A DNA stretch of 64,000 nt from Bacteroidota bacterium (GTDB taxonomy: Bacteria; Bacteroidota; Bacteroidia; Bacteroidales; UBA12481): NCBI GenBank assembly GCA_018669475.1, contig JABHCC010000095.1:62001-126000 (forward strand). The letters are read 5' to 3'. The stretch's first letter is position 1, and each line of letters opens with the position of its first letter. The position numbers and the translations under genes were made by a program. The notes beneath the pieces are model-generated. The model saw only the letters and a program-made list of their open reading frames with translations, searched no databases and was not told the origin of the DNA. Shown here piece by piece: positions 1-7,685 of this stretch.

Positions 1-707
1 CTAAGTCCTGTTTCATCAGCATGAGCGACCTGACTTTCGACCACTTTTGTCTTTATTTGCTCTTCACTTTCCTCAAGTGCCTGATAACATCGCTCTGTAG
101 CTGAGTAAACCGTTGATTCATTGATGGAGTACCCAAATAAATCACCGAATAGCAATTGTATCTTCTTGAAGGGCAGTTTAAAATGAACGTTCAGCAATAC
201 AGCGTAGGCCTTTACTCCATGACCATATTGGGCAGGAGCATTAACGCCTTTAGGTGCAACACCTTTATGAACTATGCCACACTCCGGACATTTGGCCTTA
301 TATATCTGATATTCCGTAATCTCTAATTTGGGTTTGGGTATGTCAAAAACCTGACGGGCTTCAGAAAAAACCAATTCATCTTCGCTAAAGGTATGTCCGC
401 AATCACAGTAATCAGGATCACAGTAAATAGTTTCATCAGGGTTTTCTACTTGTTGCAGGGTACGACCCTTATGCCCCTTTTGGACACCTTGCTTTCCCTT
501 TTTCAATTTGGGGAGCGCCGGTTTCTTCCTGTATCCATCACTCGAGGGGGGCTTGCTACTATTATTACTATTGCTGTTTAGGCGTGACTCAAGTTCAGCT
601 ATTCGCTCTTTTAATGCATTATTTTCCTGACGAAGGTTTATATTATCTTCCTCGTAGGATTCCAAACGTTGAACACGTAAAGTCAATTCTCGGCTCTTTT
701 GTTCCAT
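1..707 (-). CDS. IS66-family transposase (TnpC), C-terminus beyond left edge
   Basis: Catalyses transposition of an IS66-type element. The protein starts with a coiled coil (about residues 1-45), then the linker SNNSSKPPSSDG typical of IS66, a zinc-finger-like region (CDCGHTF and CPECG) and the first catalytic block ending HADETG, where the window cuts it off. The first ATG is at 707; a TTG at 776 would add 23 coiled-coil residues, so the start is uncertain. No TnpA or TnpB reading frame lies upstream (to the right), which fits the single-gene ISBst12-like subgroup or a remnant. Family assignment is secure; activity cannot be judged without the rest. Confidence 0.9.
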   Translation of the reverse strand, partial: MEQKSRELTLRVQRLESYEEDNINLRQENNALKERIAELESRLNSNSNNSSKPPSSDGYRKKPALPKLKKGKQGVQKGHKGRTLQQVENPDETIYCDPDYCDCGHTFSEDELVFSEARQVFDIPKPKLEITEYQIYKAKCPECGIVHKGVAPKGVNAPAQYGHGVKAYAVLLNVHFKLPFKKIQLLFGDLFGYSINESTVYSATERCYQALEESEEQIKTKVVESQVAHADETGL

Positions 708-1291
708 TTGAACTTGACGATTTAACAGAAACTCTATTTTCCTTGTAAGCTCGGATATGATTTGATCTGTGCCCAACTCTTTTTTTTCAAAGTTACACCT
801 ATCATATCCTGAATATCAAATTATTAAAGATGTATTTATGAAGAGATACAAGCTGCAATTGTCAACAACTACAGAATATTTTGTATTTTGAAATCGAGCC
901 GACAGAAGCGGTTCACAAACTGTTGAAAACTGCAAAAATAATCGGATTTTAATTACCAGCTAAACAGGTGCGTATTCTATATGAATTATCCGCAAACAGT
1001 GGGTTAGTTCATATAGAATATTTATCCGCACTAACACCTTGACTATCAATGGCTTACTAGTACTTTTTGTCTCCATATATTTTGAAGGCAAGTACAATCA
1101 AAACGCAACATATTGACTACGTGGATTTTATGGCTTCTAGAACCAAGCAATTGTTTTAGATCAGTATTAGCATAAGAAATCTCAGTAAAAGGACTAACTG
1201 AACTGCTTACTTGTGTTTGTTATTTACGCACAGTGTGCCTTGGCTATTTTGCAATAATTTTATTGCGGAATTTAGGTCATACTTGATATTA
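708..1291. other. Intergenic region between IS66 transposase and small secreted protein
   Basis: AT-rich stretch of about 580 bp with no convincing gene. It should contain the outer end of the IS66 element, but I could not define the terminal repeat. It holds a 13-bp inverted repeat at 973-1020 (listed separately) and a short AT-rich hairpin at 1251-1266 (stem GCAATAA, loop TT) without a T-run. Short reading frames around 838-950 show no recognisable protein. Confidence 0.5.
973..1020. repeat. 13-bp perfect inverted repeat
   Basis: TATTCTATATGAA (973-985) is exactly complementary to TTCATATAGAATA (1008-1020), separated by 22 bp. GTGCG (968-972) and CGCAC (1027-1031) extend the symmetry after a gap, and TTATCCGCA occurs in direct orientation inside the loop and after the right arm. 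It lies in the gene-poor gap beside the IS66 transposase. It could be an IS or MITE end, or an operator; no function can be assigned. Confidence 0.6.
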
Positions 1292-1777
1292 TTAGTATGA
1301 CAATGACAATACACCCAATAATATCAGGCCAAAAGCTGCTCCCGCCCCTGTGATGGTACCTACAATACAACCTGAAATGGCTTTATTTCTTTGCTGTGGA
1401 GATAGTTCATTGTTGACAATCAATATGTATAAACCTCCGGTAAGGCCTCCTGCAAGGCCTCCCCAAAGAGGTCCAATCAAACAGCCAGCAATAAATGAGG
1501 TTCCACCAGCTATTCCCAAAGCTGGGCCAAAATAGGATTTTTCTTGATTCATGAAACTGGATGCAATTAATGACACCTCTGGATTTGATAAACTGCCGTT
1601 AGTCACTAAACTATTAAAACTTGCACCTGAATTACTATTGACTAATAACTCCAATTTGTTTAAATCGGCCAGCTGCTTGTCAAGGTCGACCTTGCTATAT
1701 GAAAAGTAAGCCGCATCTTGGCTGTAAAGACTCATAATTGCAGAAAGAGCCAATGTTATTGAAAATATCTTCTTCAT
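1292..1777 (-). CDS. Small secreted/membrane glycine-rich protein, unknown function
   Basis: About 161 residues from the ATG at 1777, chosen because it begins a clear signal peptide (MKKIFSITLALSAIMSLYSQ); an upstream in-frame ATG at 1843 would bury it. After a short polar region (YFSYSKVDLDKQLADLNKLE) comes a glycine-zipper-like hydrophobic stretch (GCLIGPLWGGLAGGLTGG) and a second hydrophobic segment with GCIVGTITGAGAA. It resembles the protein at 3525-3948 in the FSY start, the GC-x-GP motif and the K-x-I-x-GCIV motif, so the two are probably diverged paralogues now split by the IS481-like element. Function unknown; glycine zippers suggest membrane association. Confidence 0.75.
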   Translation of the reverse strand: MKKIFSITLALSAIMSLYSQDAAYFSYSKVDLDKQLADLNKLELLVNSNSGASFNSLVTNGSLSNPEVSLIASSFMNQEKSYFGPALGIAGGTSFIAGCLIGPLWGGLAGGLTGGLYILIVNNELSPQQRNKAISGCIVGTITGAGAAFGLILLGVLSLSY

Positions 1778-1984
1778 TGATAATGCTATTATTTGCAGTG
1801 TTTGAAATGAACCCAAATTACAATTAATATATATTGTTTGCAACTCGGATGAGTGTTTGCGTAGATTAAGTTAGTGGTTATTATGAAATCTTGTCTCTTT
1901 ATGTGGTTTTTAACAGCACACTCCCATGTTGAAATCTCGAATATTTGATCAAACAGATTGGCACTCTTATACGCTATCTGACAT

Positions 1985-2004
1985 ATAGCAGGACATCGTT
2001 TACA
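1985..2004 (-). repeat. Left copy of IS-associated 20-bp repeat
   Basis: Inverted relative of the repeats at 3215, 3274 and 3311 (17/20 match to the last). Lies 49 bp before the transposase start. Likely transposase-binding or terminal sequence. Confidence 0.6.
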
Positions 2005-2053
2005 AAATTACATAAATAGTTCTTTGACAATATGATATAGCTTCGTTCAAAAA

Positions 2054-3208
2054 ATGAGCGAAGTGACCAAAAGACAAGCTGCAATTGAGCTTTATTGCCA
2101 TGAGAAGAAATCTATAACTGAGATTTCCGTGCATCTTGGGCGCTCAAGGCAATGGGTTTATAAATGGATCCAGCGATATGAAGAAGGAAGCGCTACCTGG
2201 TTTGAAGAGAAAAGTAGGCGACCTATAGTTTCATCATCTAAGATTCCGGAAGCTACTGAGCAGTCAATCATTCGGACTCGAAAGAGTCTGGAGAATAACC
2301 CCTGTTCGCAAACAGGGGCGATCAGTATTCAATATGCACTTCGGGATCTCAAGGAACCTATTCCTTCCATTTGGACCATTAACAGGGTAATAAAGCGTAA
2401 TGGACTAACTCGAAAGACTGCTAAGTATGTATCCAAAGGTCATGAGTATCCGAAGCATTTCCCTGATACTCAACAAATGGACTTAATCGGGCCATGCTAT
2501 CTGGGAGCGGGAAAGAGGTTCTATGGCATCAGTATAATAAACGAACTTTCTCACGCTGCCAAGACTTATCCCAAGCCAAATAAAAGCTCTATTTGCATTG
2601 CTCAATCACTGGTAGATTATTGGAAGGAGTTTGGGTTTTCAGATGCACTTCAGATGGATAATGAACTAAGCTTTCGAGGCAGCAACCGTCATCCCAGAAG
2701 CCTGGGGATTGTTCTTCGATTGGCTCTATCTTTTCATGTGGTTCCGGTGTTTATTCCGATTAAGGAACCCTGGAGAAATGGTATAGTAGAGCGATACAAC
2801 CAGACCTACGAACGACATGTTCTGAAGTCGGTTTATTGTCAAAACATGGAGGAACTTTGTGTGGCTTCGGATGAATTTGCCTCATTCCATTATGCCAATC
2901 ACCGCTATTCATCGCAGAGCAATCGTACTCCTGCGCAGATGGAGCTGATAAATGGCAAGAGGACAACTCAGGATCTAGAATATGTGCTTCCTGATCGAAT
3001 ACCATTGGAGGAAGGCGTTATCCTTTTCATCCGGTTTATAAGATCCAATCAGAAACTGACAATACTCGGATCATCCTTTAAGGTGCATAGGGATCTAATA
3101 TACAGCTATATTACAGCTGAGCTGATCATCCATAGGCACACTCTTGTCATCAGAAGAGACCAGAATATTTATCACGTAATTCACTTTCCAATGCCTGTCG
3201 ATTGGTAA
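2054..3208 (+). CDS. IS481-like DDE transposase
   Basis: 384-residue transposase. The N-terminus carries a helix-turn-helix (about residues 7-45, ITEISVHLGRSRQWVYKW) and a second HTH-like region (ISIQYALRD). The rve integrase core begins at about residue 135, with catalytic acidic residues in QQMDLIGP, LQMDNELSF and NGIVERYNQ; an IS481-type C-terminal extension follows. The frame is intact, so the enzyme may be active. A short CTTCG/CGAAG inverted repeat spans the start codon. The gene separates two related small secreted-protein genes. Confidence 0.9.
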   Translation: MSEVTKRQAAIELYCHEKKSITEISVHLGRSRQWVYKWIQRYEEGSATWFEEKSRRPIVSSSKIPEATEQSIIRTRKSLENNPCSQTGAISIQYALRDLKEPIPSIWTINRVIKRNGLTRKTAKYVSKGHEYPKHFPDTQQMDLIGPCYLGAGKRFYGISIINELSHAAKTYPKPNKSSICIAQSLVDYWKEFGFSDALQMDNELSFRGSNRHPRSLGIVLRLALSFHVVPVFIPIKEPWRNGIVERYNQTYERHVLKSVYCQNMEELCVASDEFASFHYANHRYSSQSNRTPAQMELINGKRTTQDLEYVLPDRIPLEEGVILFIRFIRSNQKLTILGSSFKVHRDLIYSYITAELIIHRHTLVIRRDQNIYHVIHFPMPVDW

Positions 3209-3214
3209 TCAATA

Positions 3215-3234
3215 TGTCAACGAACTCATGCTAT
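3215..3234 (+). repeat. IS-associated repeat, copy A
   Basis: TGTCAACGAACTCATGCTAT, six bases after the transposase stop codon. Same orientation as copies B and C. Confidence 0.6.
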
Positions 3235-3254
3235 TTGTTGATCCTTAAAAAACG

Positions 3255-3268
3255 CCCTGCTAGCAGGG
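3255..3268. repeat. 14-bp perfect palindrome
   Basis: CCCTGCTAGCAGGG lies between copies A and B of the IS repeat, preceded by an A-run. There is no T-run after it, so it is not a classical terminator on the plus strand; the A-run would give a short T-run on the minus strand. Confidence 0.6.
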
Positions 3269-3273
3269 ATAAG

Positions 3274-3290
3274 TGTCAACGATGTATGCT
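3274..3290 (+). repeat. IS-associated repeat, copy B
   Basis: TGTCAACGATGTATGCT; identical to copy C apart from one missing T. Confidence 0.6.
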
Positions 3291-3310
3291 ACAGTTTTAT
3301 ATTATTTTTG

Positions 3311-3330
3311 TGTCAACGATGTTATGCTAT
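3311..3330 (+). repeat. IS-associated repeat, copy C (probable right end)
   Basis: TGTCAACGATGTTATGCTAT; the outermost copy and the best inverted match to the left copy at 1985-2004. Confidence 0.6.
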
Positions 3331-3524
3331 TTTACAGCTATCTCCTAAAGCTAATCTCAGATCTTTCCTCAATTCTGTGATACTGAATAATTTCTCTGTA
3401 AAACCATACAATAAAGTAAAAAATCTTATCCACCATTAAATAATTTAATAATTAATTAGAAGAGTCTGACAAGATTAACAAACAAATTTTATATATTTCG
3501 TAATTAAACTAATCCCTGTTCACA

Positions 3525-3948
3525 ATGAAGAAACTGATTTTATTAGCTGGTGCATTTAATTATAATGGCTGGCACAACAATGGCCGGAGAGGCCGATTTA
3601 TTTAGCTATGACCACGAAAGTATGGCTATTGAAATGGCTGCACTTGACAATCTCGAAGAGTTTGTCACAGAAAATCCTAGCGTGAGTCTTTCTGAAATGC
3701 TGGCATCTGATAATGAGCTGGCTTCTAATATGGCTGAAACCAATGCTTTTTATGGTTTTGACCTGATGAATGACCGGGCGCTTGGAATTGGTGGTTTCTG
3801 GTGGGGATGCTGCCTGGGACCAGTAGGTGTTGTAATCGTATGGCTTGTAGCTGACGATCCAGGTGAAACCAAGAAATCAATTTTTGGATGCATTGTCAGT
3901 AGTTTACTAGGTGGAGGTAGTAGTCTATACTATAACTATAGCTACTAG
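3525..3948 (+). pseudogene. Small secreted glycine-rich protein with frameshift in its signal peptide
   Basis: From the ATG at 3525 the frame reads MKKLILLAGAF, a normal signal-peptide start, then runs out of frame to a stop near 3605. Deleting one T of the TTT at 3554-3556 restores MKKLILLAGALIIMAGTTMAG followed by EADLFSYDHES and the rest of the protein to 3948. The downstream frame alone could start at a GTG (3550) but with only part of the signal. The body (about 130 aa) has WWGCCLGPVG and K-x-x-IFGCIV motifs shared with the gene at 1292-1777. Either a real single-base insertion or a sequencing error. The body shows no further damage. Confidence 0.65.
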
Positions 3949-3967
3949 GAAAATTACCCATACATGA

Positions 3968-3999
3968 AACAACCTGTTGGCTTCCATCAGGTTGTTTTT
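3968..3999 (+). terminator. Rho-independent terminator
   Basis: Stem AACAACCTG (3968-3976) / CAGGTTGTT (3988-3996) followed by T's, 20 bp after the small secreted-protein gene. Confidence 0.8.
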
Positions 4000-4027
4000 A
4001 GTATAGATCTGTTGGTATACAAAAAGT

Positions 4028-4720
4028 ATGTTTATGAGAAATATCTGTCGGCTGCTTATTCTTATCTTTTTCTTTACTCCAGTATGTTTGCAAGCTCAGC
4101 AGTTTTTCAGGATCAGGGCTGATGTTTCTGTAAAGACAAAGCTTAGCTCTGGTGACCAAAGTCTGACCATGGGGAAGATCTACTATGACAGAAACGAAAA
4201 AAAAATCATTTACGATCTTACCTTCCCTGAAAAGAACATTCTCGTAACAGCTGACACAATAACTTATCGTATTGTCGACAACCAGATAATACAAAGATCT
4301 TTTAGTCCGTCAATAGTTGAATTTTCGGTATTTCACCTTGCCCTTAGCAGTCATCTTCCGGAGTTTGGTCTCAAGCGAACTCAATATGAAATTTCAAAGG
4401 TGGCAAAAGAAGGTCAAATGGTGATTACCACCTGGACTCCTCCTGATAAACTTGCTGAGGATTTAGGAAATATTTTGATCTCTGTTGTAGACAGAAAACT
4501 ATATGCTGTTGTTTTTTTATCTCCTGATGGATCGGTAAAAAGCAAACAGTTTTTCGAAGATTATATTGAAAGGGATGGCCTTGCTTTTCCGGGTAAAATA
4601 GTGGAAATAAGCTATTCTCCGGAAGGGGAAAATTACCAGATCATGAGTTTTAAAAACCTCGTAGTGGATGAATTGGAAAACAATCACATGTATTCTTTTT
4701 CTGTGGACGGGCTTCGTTAG
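4028..4720 (+). CDS. LolA-like outer-membrane lipoprotein carrier protein
   Basis: Probably a periplasmic chaperone-like protein of the LolA fold that binds acylated cargo between the membranes. The 230-residue product opens with a signal peptide (ICRLLILIFFFTPVCLQAQ); ATGs at 4028 and 4034 are both possible. The body is a run of alternating beta strands with the LolA-like element MGKIYYDRNEKKIIYDLTFP. Its 3' end overlaps the next gene (yidD) by 53 bp, so the two are co-transcribed and likely translationally coupled. The assignment rests on overall pattern and is less certain than that of its neighbours. Confidence 0.6.
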   Translation: MFMRNICRLLILIFFFTPVCLQAQQFFRIRADVSVKTKLSSGDQSLTMGKIYYDRNEKKIIYDLTFPEKNILVTADTITYRIVDNQIIQRSFSPSIVEFSVFHLALSSHLPEFGLKRTQYEISKVAKEGQMVITTWTPPDKLAEDLGNILISVVDRKLYAVVFLSPDGSVKSKQFFEDYIERDGLAFPGKIVEISYSPEGENYQIMSFKNLVVDELENNHMYSFSVDGLR

Positions 4721-5072
4721 TCTGGGCCACGGTCAGGAAAAAAAAGATTTTTCAAGATTAATGAAGCTCTACCCTGTAGAATCTGAACAAGAATTGATTC
4801 AGACAAAAGCAGATTGGAGCAATGAAGTTATGTTAATAATGTCAGTTGGATTCAATGTGTACAAGAAATACATTTCTTCACAGGATGCAATGAATTGTTC
4901 GTTTTACCCTTCCTGTTCATCATATGCTCTTCAAACCATTCAGAATAATGGATTTTTGGGAATTTTTGATGCCATTGACCGATTGACCCGTTGTAATGGA
5001 TTCTCTCCTGAGAAATACCATACTCATCCTGAAACTCACAGATATTATGATCCGGTTCGTAAAACTCATTAG
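4668..5072 (+). CDS. yidD: YidD-family protein with N-terminal signal peptide
   Basis: YidD normally is a short (70-90 aa) peripheral inner-membrane factor that assists YidC/Sec insertion. Here a complete YidD domain occupies about residues 54-130: FNVYKKYISS, the cysteine motif NCSFYPSCSSYA and CNGFSPEK...YDPV. It is preceded by a hydrophobic signal-like segment (TITCILFLWTGFVSLGHGQ) and a roughly 30-residue spacer, giving 134 aa. The gene starts inside the lolA-like gene and overlaps the next gene by 26 bp. It is not in the usual rpmH-rnpA-yidD-yidC setting. If the signal is cleaved, the domain would face the periplasm, unlike classical YidD. Confidence 0.85.
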   Translation: MNWKTITCILFLWTGFVSLGHGQEKKDFSRLMKLYPVESEQELIQTKADWSNEVMLIMSVGFNVYKKYISSQDAMNCSFYPSCSSYALQTIQNNGFLGIFDAIDRLTRCNGFSPEKYHTHPETHRYYDPVRKTH

Positions 5073-5883
5073 TATTATTCTTGGAATTTTTTTGTACGCT
5101 CATCCGGGCTATGCTCAAGATTTGTACAACAAAGAAAATTCTAAAGCTTTTGCTCAATATCTGCTGAGGAGTCAACAATTCCATCTGGCAAGTATCGAAT
5201 TAGAGCGTGTCAACTTCATGGAGCCTGATAATAAACATACCAGGTATCAGCTCGTTATGGCTTATCGCAAGGCCAATGAATTACAAAGCGGAATTAGCAA
5301 AATTGAAAAATGGTATCCTCAGGGCAACCCTGACAGTACGCTTGTCAGAGAATGGGTCAGACTGTTACTTTTGAATCATGAATTTCCGAGAATCCAAAGC
5401 TATTTGACAAAACCATCAGTAATACCTCAGGCGGAGATTGGATATTATCAATTGGCTGCAGCTATGCTATACGGGGATTATTCGAAAGCAGCTGAGTACC
5501 TAAGTGATAACCAGAAATCAAATTACCCTGGACAACAGAACCTGTCTGTTCTTTTAAAACAACAGCAATCAACTAAATACAAGCACTCTGGATTGGCTTT
5601 GGGTTTATCAGCTGTGATACCCGGATTGGGTAAAGTTTATTCAAAAGACTGGAAAGATGGTTTGATTACCCTCCTTTTTATTGCAACTAATACCTGGCAG
5701 GCCTACAGAGGATTCTCCAAGGATGGTATAACAAGCGTATACGGATGGATTTTCGGCACGATGGCTGTTGGATTCTATGGATCCAATCTTTATGGTAGCT
5801 GGAAATCGGCAAGTGATTATAATTTGCGTCTCAACAATGAACTCCATCATGAAATTGAAGCTGCTGTATATAATCGGTTTTAG
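5047..5883 (+). CDS. Exported TPR protein with C-terminal PGLG membrane domain
   Basis: About 278 residues from the ATG at 5047, chosen because it precedes a signal peptide (FVKLISIILGIFLYAHPGYAQ); an in-frame ATG at 4996 is inside yidD. Residues 30-180 are helical repeats (FAQYLLRSQQFHLASIELE) typical of TPR proteins. The C-terminus carries LSAVIPGLGKVYSKDWKDG and hydrophobic segments, an arrangement shared with the next gene (LSAILPGLGQFY), so the two look like diverged duplicates. It overlaps yidD by 26 bp and the next gene by 35 bp. Function unknown; the context suggests an envelope role. Confidence 0.7.
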   Translation: MIRFVKLISIILGIFLYAHPGYAQDLYNKENSKAFAQYLLRSQQFHLASIELERVNFMEPDNKHTRYQLVMAYRKANELQSGISKIEKWYPQGNPDSTLVREWVRLLLLNHEFPRIQSYLTKPSVIPQAEIGYYQLAAAMLYGDYSKAAEYLSDNQKSNYPGQQNLSVLLKQQQSTKYKHSGLALGLSAVIPGLGKVYSKDWKDGLITLLFIATNTWQAYRGFSKDGITSVYGWIFGTMAVGFYGSNLYGSWKSASDYNLRLNNELHHEIEAAVYNRF

Positions 5884-6700
5884 TTTACTGATCAGCTCTT
5901 ACTTAGCTGGCCAGGACATTAATCAAACCAGGCAGTTAGCTGATCATTATTACTCGCTGAACAACTATAATCAGGCATTGCATTCCTATCAGAGGGTTGC
6001 CTTTTTTTCCCGTCCGAATGCTGACGCTGAGATCTTATCCCGAATTGCTTACTGCTTCTATTCAGGGGGTGATTTTGTGAGAGCACTGGAGTATTTTGAT
6101 CATGCCTATTTTGCAGAATCTGACCCTGAGTTGAAAACGGAATACCTTTTCCAAAAAGTAATGACTTATTTAGAGACAAAGAATTATCATTTTGCTCTGA
6201 TGGAATTGTTTAGTCAGGACTTTGAATCGAATAGTCCGCAGCATTTTAGAAAAGAATTACTTCTGGGGGCCAGCTATTTTGGGCTTGAGGACTATACAGA
6301 AGCCGGACGGCATCTGCACGAGGCCATTCCATCTGAGAATAAGGAAGCCAGAGATAAAATCAGTCTTATTTTCTCAAATGAAAAAAGTTTTAGTCGCCCG
6401 AATCCCAAGACTGCCTTGATTTTAAGTGCAATTCTCCCGGGATTGGGACAATTCTATGCCCATGATGCAGCAGGTGGAATAAACTCATTTTTACTTACGG
6501 GTACACTTCTAGGGGTATATGCCTATCTGACAACCCGCCTCCACCCGATTGATGCCATTCTAACAATTTTACCCTGGTTTCAGAGATATTATCAGGGGGG
6601 ATTTGATCATGCTGAAATGACTGCAGAAAAAGAACGGGAGAAAAGAAGAAATATGATTTTTCAGGAGGCCATCAATATCATTTCACAATCAGAGAAATGA
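5849..6700 (+). CDS. Exported TPR protein with C-terminal PGLG membrane domain (second copy)
   Basis: About 283 residues from the ATG at 5849 (signal peptide MKLKLLYIIGFSLLISSYLA); another ATG lies 12 bp upstream. Contains TPR-like helices (ADHYYSLNNYNQALHSYQRV, FVRALEYFDHAYF) up to about residue 180, then LSAILPGLGQFYAHDAAGG and two hydrophobic segments, as in the preceding gene. It overlaps that gene by 35 bp and the next by ATGA. The PGLGQ-x-Y segment is common in small membrane domains (TM2/DUF5683-like); no function can be assigned. Confidence 0.7.
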   Translation: MKLKLLYIIGFSLLISSYLAGQDINQTRQLADHYYSLNNYNQALHSYQRVAFFSRPNADAEILSRIAYCFYSGGDFVRALEYFDHAYFAESDPELKTEYLFQKVMTYLETKNYHFALMELFSQDFESNSPQHFRKELLLGASYFGLEDYTEAGRHLHEAIPSENKEARDKISLIFSNEKSFSRPNPKTALILSAILPGLGQFYAHDAAGGINSFLLTGTLLGVYAYLTTRLHPIDAILTILPWFQRYYQGGFDHAEMTAEKEREKRRNMIFQEAINIISQSEK

Positions 6701-7626
6701 TATCACTGCTAAAACTGCTCCCCCGTGTGAAATTCATTATTGCTGTTATTATATTCAGTAATACAGGTTTTCATCTGCATTCTCAACCTGAGCCACCTCC
6801 TATAATCGACTTTTTTCAATCGCTTTATCACTATCAATTCCCTAAAGCCTCAAAACAGCTCGCATCTATTGGGAAAAATTATCCTAACACAGACTATTAT
6901 TCCCTTTCTCAAGCTAATTATTATTGGTGGAAGTTCATTTCGGGTGAACAAAATCATCTGGTTGAACAGAGTCTTCACGAAAGTTTGGAAAGGATTATTC
7001 AGAGATATTCCAACAGGGATCCGGAAAGCCTCAGTGCTGACGAACTGTTTGCCATTGTACATGCTTTTGCCTATCAAAGCAGGCTGGCCATTCATCATAA
7101 AAGGCGAATAAAAGCATTGCGAAATCTCAACAAAATATACCCTTATCTAAAAATCATTCTTGAAAACCCCGAACGAAATGATAAGATTCGTTTTCTGGCT
7201 GGCCTGTATCACTACATCGCTGCTGTAACATATGAGGAGTATCCTTTCGCACGTCCTTTTCTCCGATTGGTACCTGATGCTAATAAGGAATATGGCTACC
7301 AGTTGCTTGAGAAAGCTGCCCAAAGTGAACACCCTCTGATCAGGACAGAAGCAATATACTTCATAATGAAAATTAATCTTGAGATGTCAGGTCAGTACAA
7401 ATTGGCTGAATTCTGGTCACAACAACTCATCAGAGAATATCCTGACAATCTTATTTACCTTATGTATCACCTCCATGTGTTGACAAAATCAGGACAAGCA
7501 CATAAAGCCGTGCAAACACTGGCTGACATCAAGAATAAGACTTATACAATAAAGGGCTTGACACAATTACAGCGTTTACATGTTTTAAAGGAATCTTTAG
7601 ACTATCTGATGAAAAATAAGAAATAA
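6697..7626 (+). CDS. Exported TPR-like helical protein, unknown
   Basis: 309 residues with an N-terminal hydrophobic export signal (FIIAVIIFSNTGFHLHSQ) and an all-helical body resembling TPR/SEL repeats (YYSLSQANYYWWKFISGE; YKLAEFWSQQLIREYPDN). The start overlaps the stop of the preceding gene (ATGA), which marks it as the last gene of the lolA-like/yidD/TPR run. I do not recognise a specific family. Confidence 0.7.
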   Translation: MISLLKLLPRVKFIIAVIIFSNTGFHLHSQPEPPPIIDFFQSLYHYQFPKASKQLASIGKNYPNTDYYSLSQANYYWWKFISGEQNHLVEQSLHESLERIIQRYSNRDPESLSADELFAIVHAFAYQSRLAIHHKRRIKALRNLNKIYPYLKIILENPERNDKIRFLAGLYHYIAAVTYEEYPFARPFLRLVPDANKEYGYQLLEKAAQSEHPLIRTEAIYFIMKINLEMSGQYKLAEFWSQQLIREYPDNLIYLMYHLHVLTKSGQAHKAVQTLADIKNKTYTIKGLTQLQRLHVLKESLDYLMKNKK

Positions 7627-7685
7627 TCTGTTATATTTTTCCATTCGCCTACCCTTTTCCCATATATATCCATATAAAACATTGT

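Larger units (their letters stand above)
1985..3330 (+). mobile_element. IS481-like insertion sequence
   Basis: A single DDE transposase gene (2054-3208) lies between a 20-bp sequence at 1985-2004 and its inverted relatives downstream. The left copy read on the minus strand matches the copy at 3311-3330 at 17 of 20 positions (TGTmAACGATGTyyTGCTAT). Two more copies in the 3311 orientation lie at 3215 and 3274. Exact element borders and the target duplication are not resolved, because IS481 termini usually begin TGT outward while here TGT points inward. Confidence 0.55.
3209..3524. other. Region downstream of transposase with repeat copies
   Basis: The first 120 bp contain three copies of the TGTCAACGA repeat and a 14-bp palindrome at 3255-3268. 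The remaining 190 bp up to the small-protein gene are AT-rich, with no gene seen. A promoter-like TATATTTC lies at 3492-3499. Confidence 0.6.

Noticed and set aside
838-950. Short reading frames beside the IS66 gene
   Set aside because: Only short peptides in different frames with no recognisable motif; likely non-coding.
3255-3268. Palindrome as terminator of the transposase gene
   Set aside because: No T-run follows on the plus strand; more likely part of the element's end structure.
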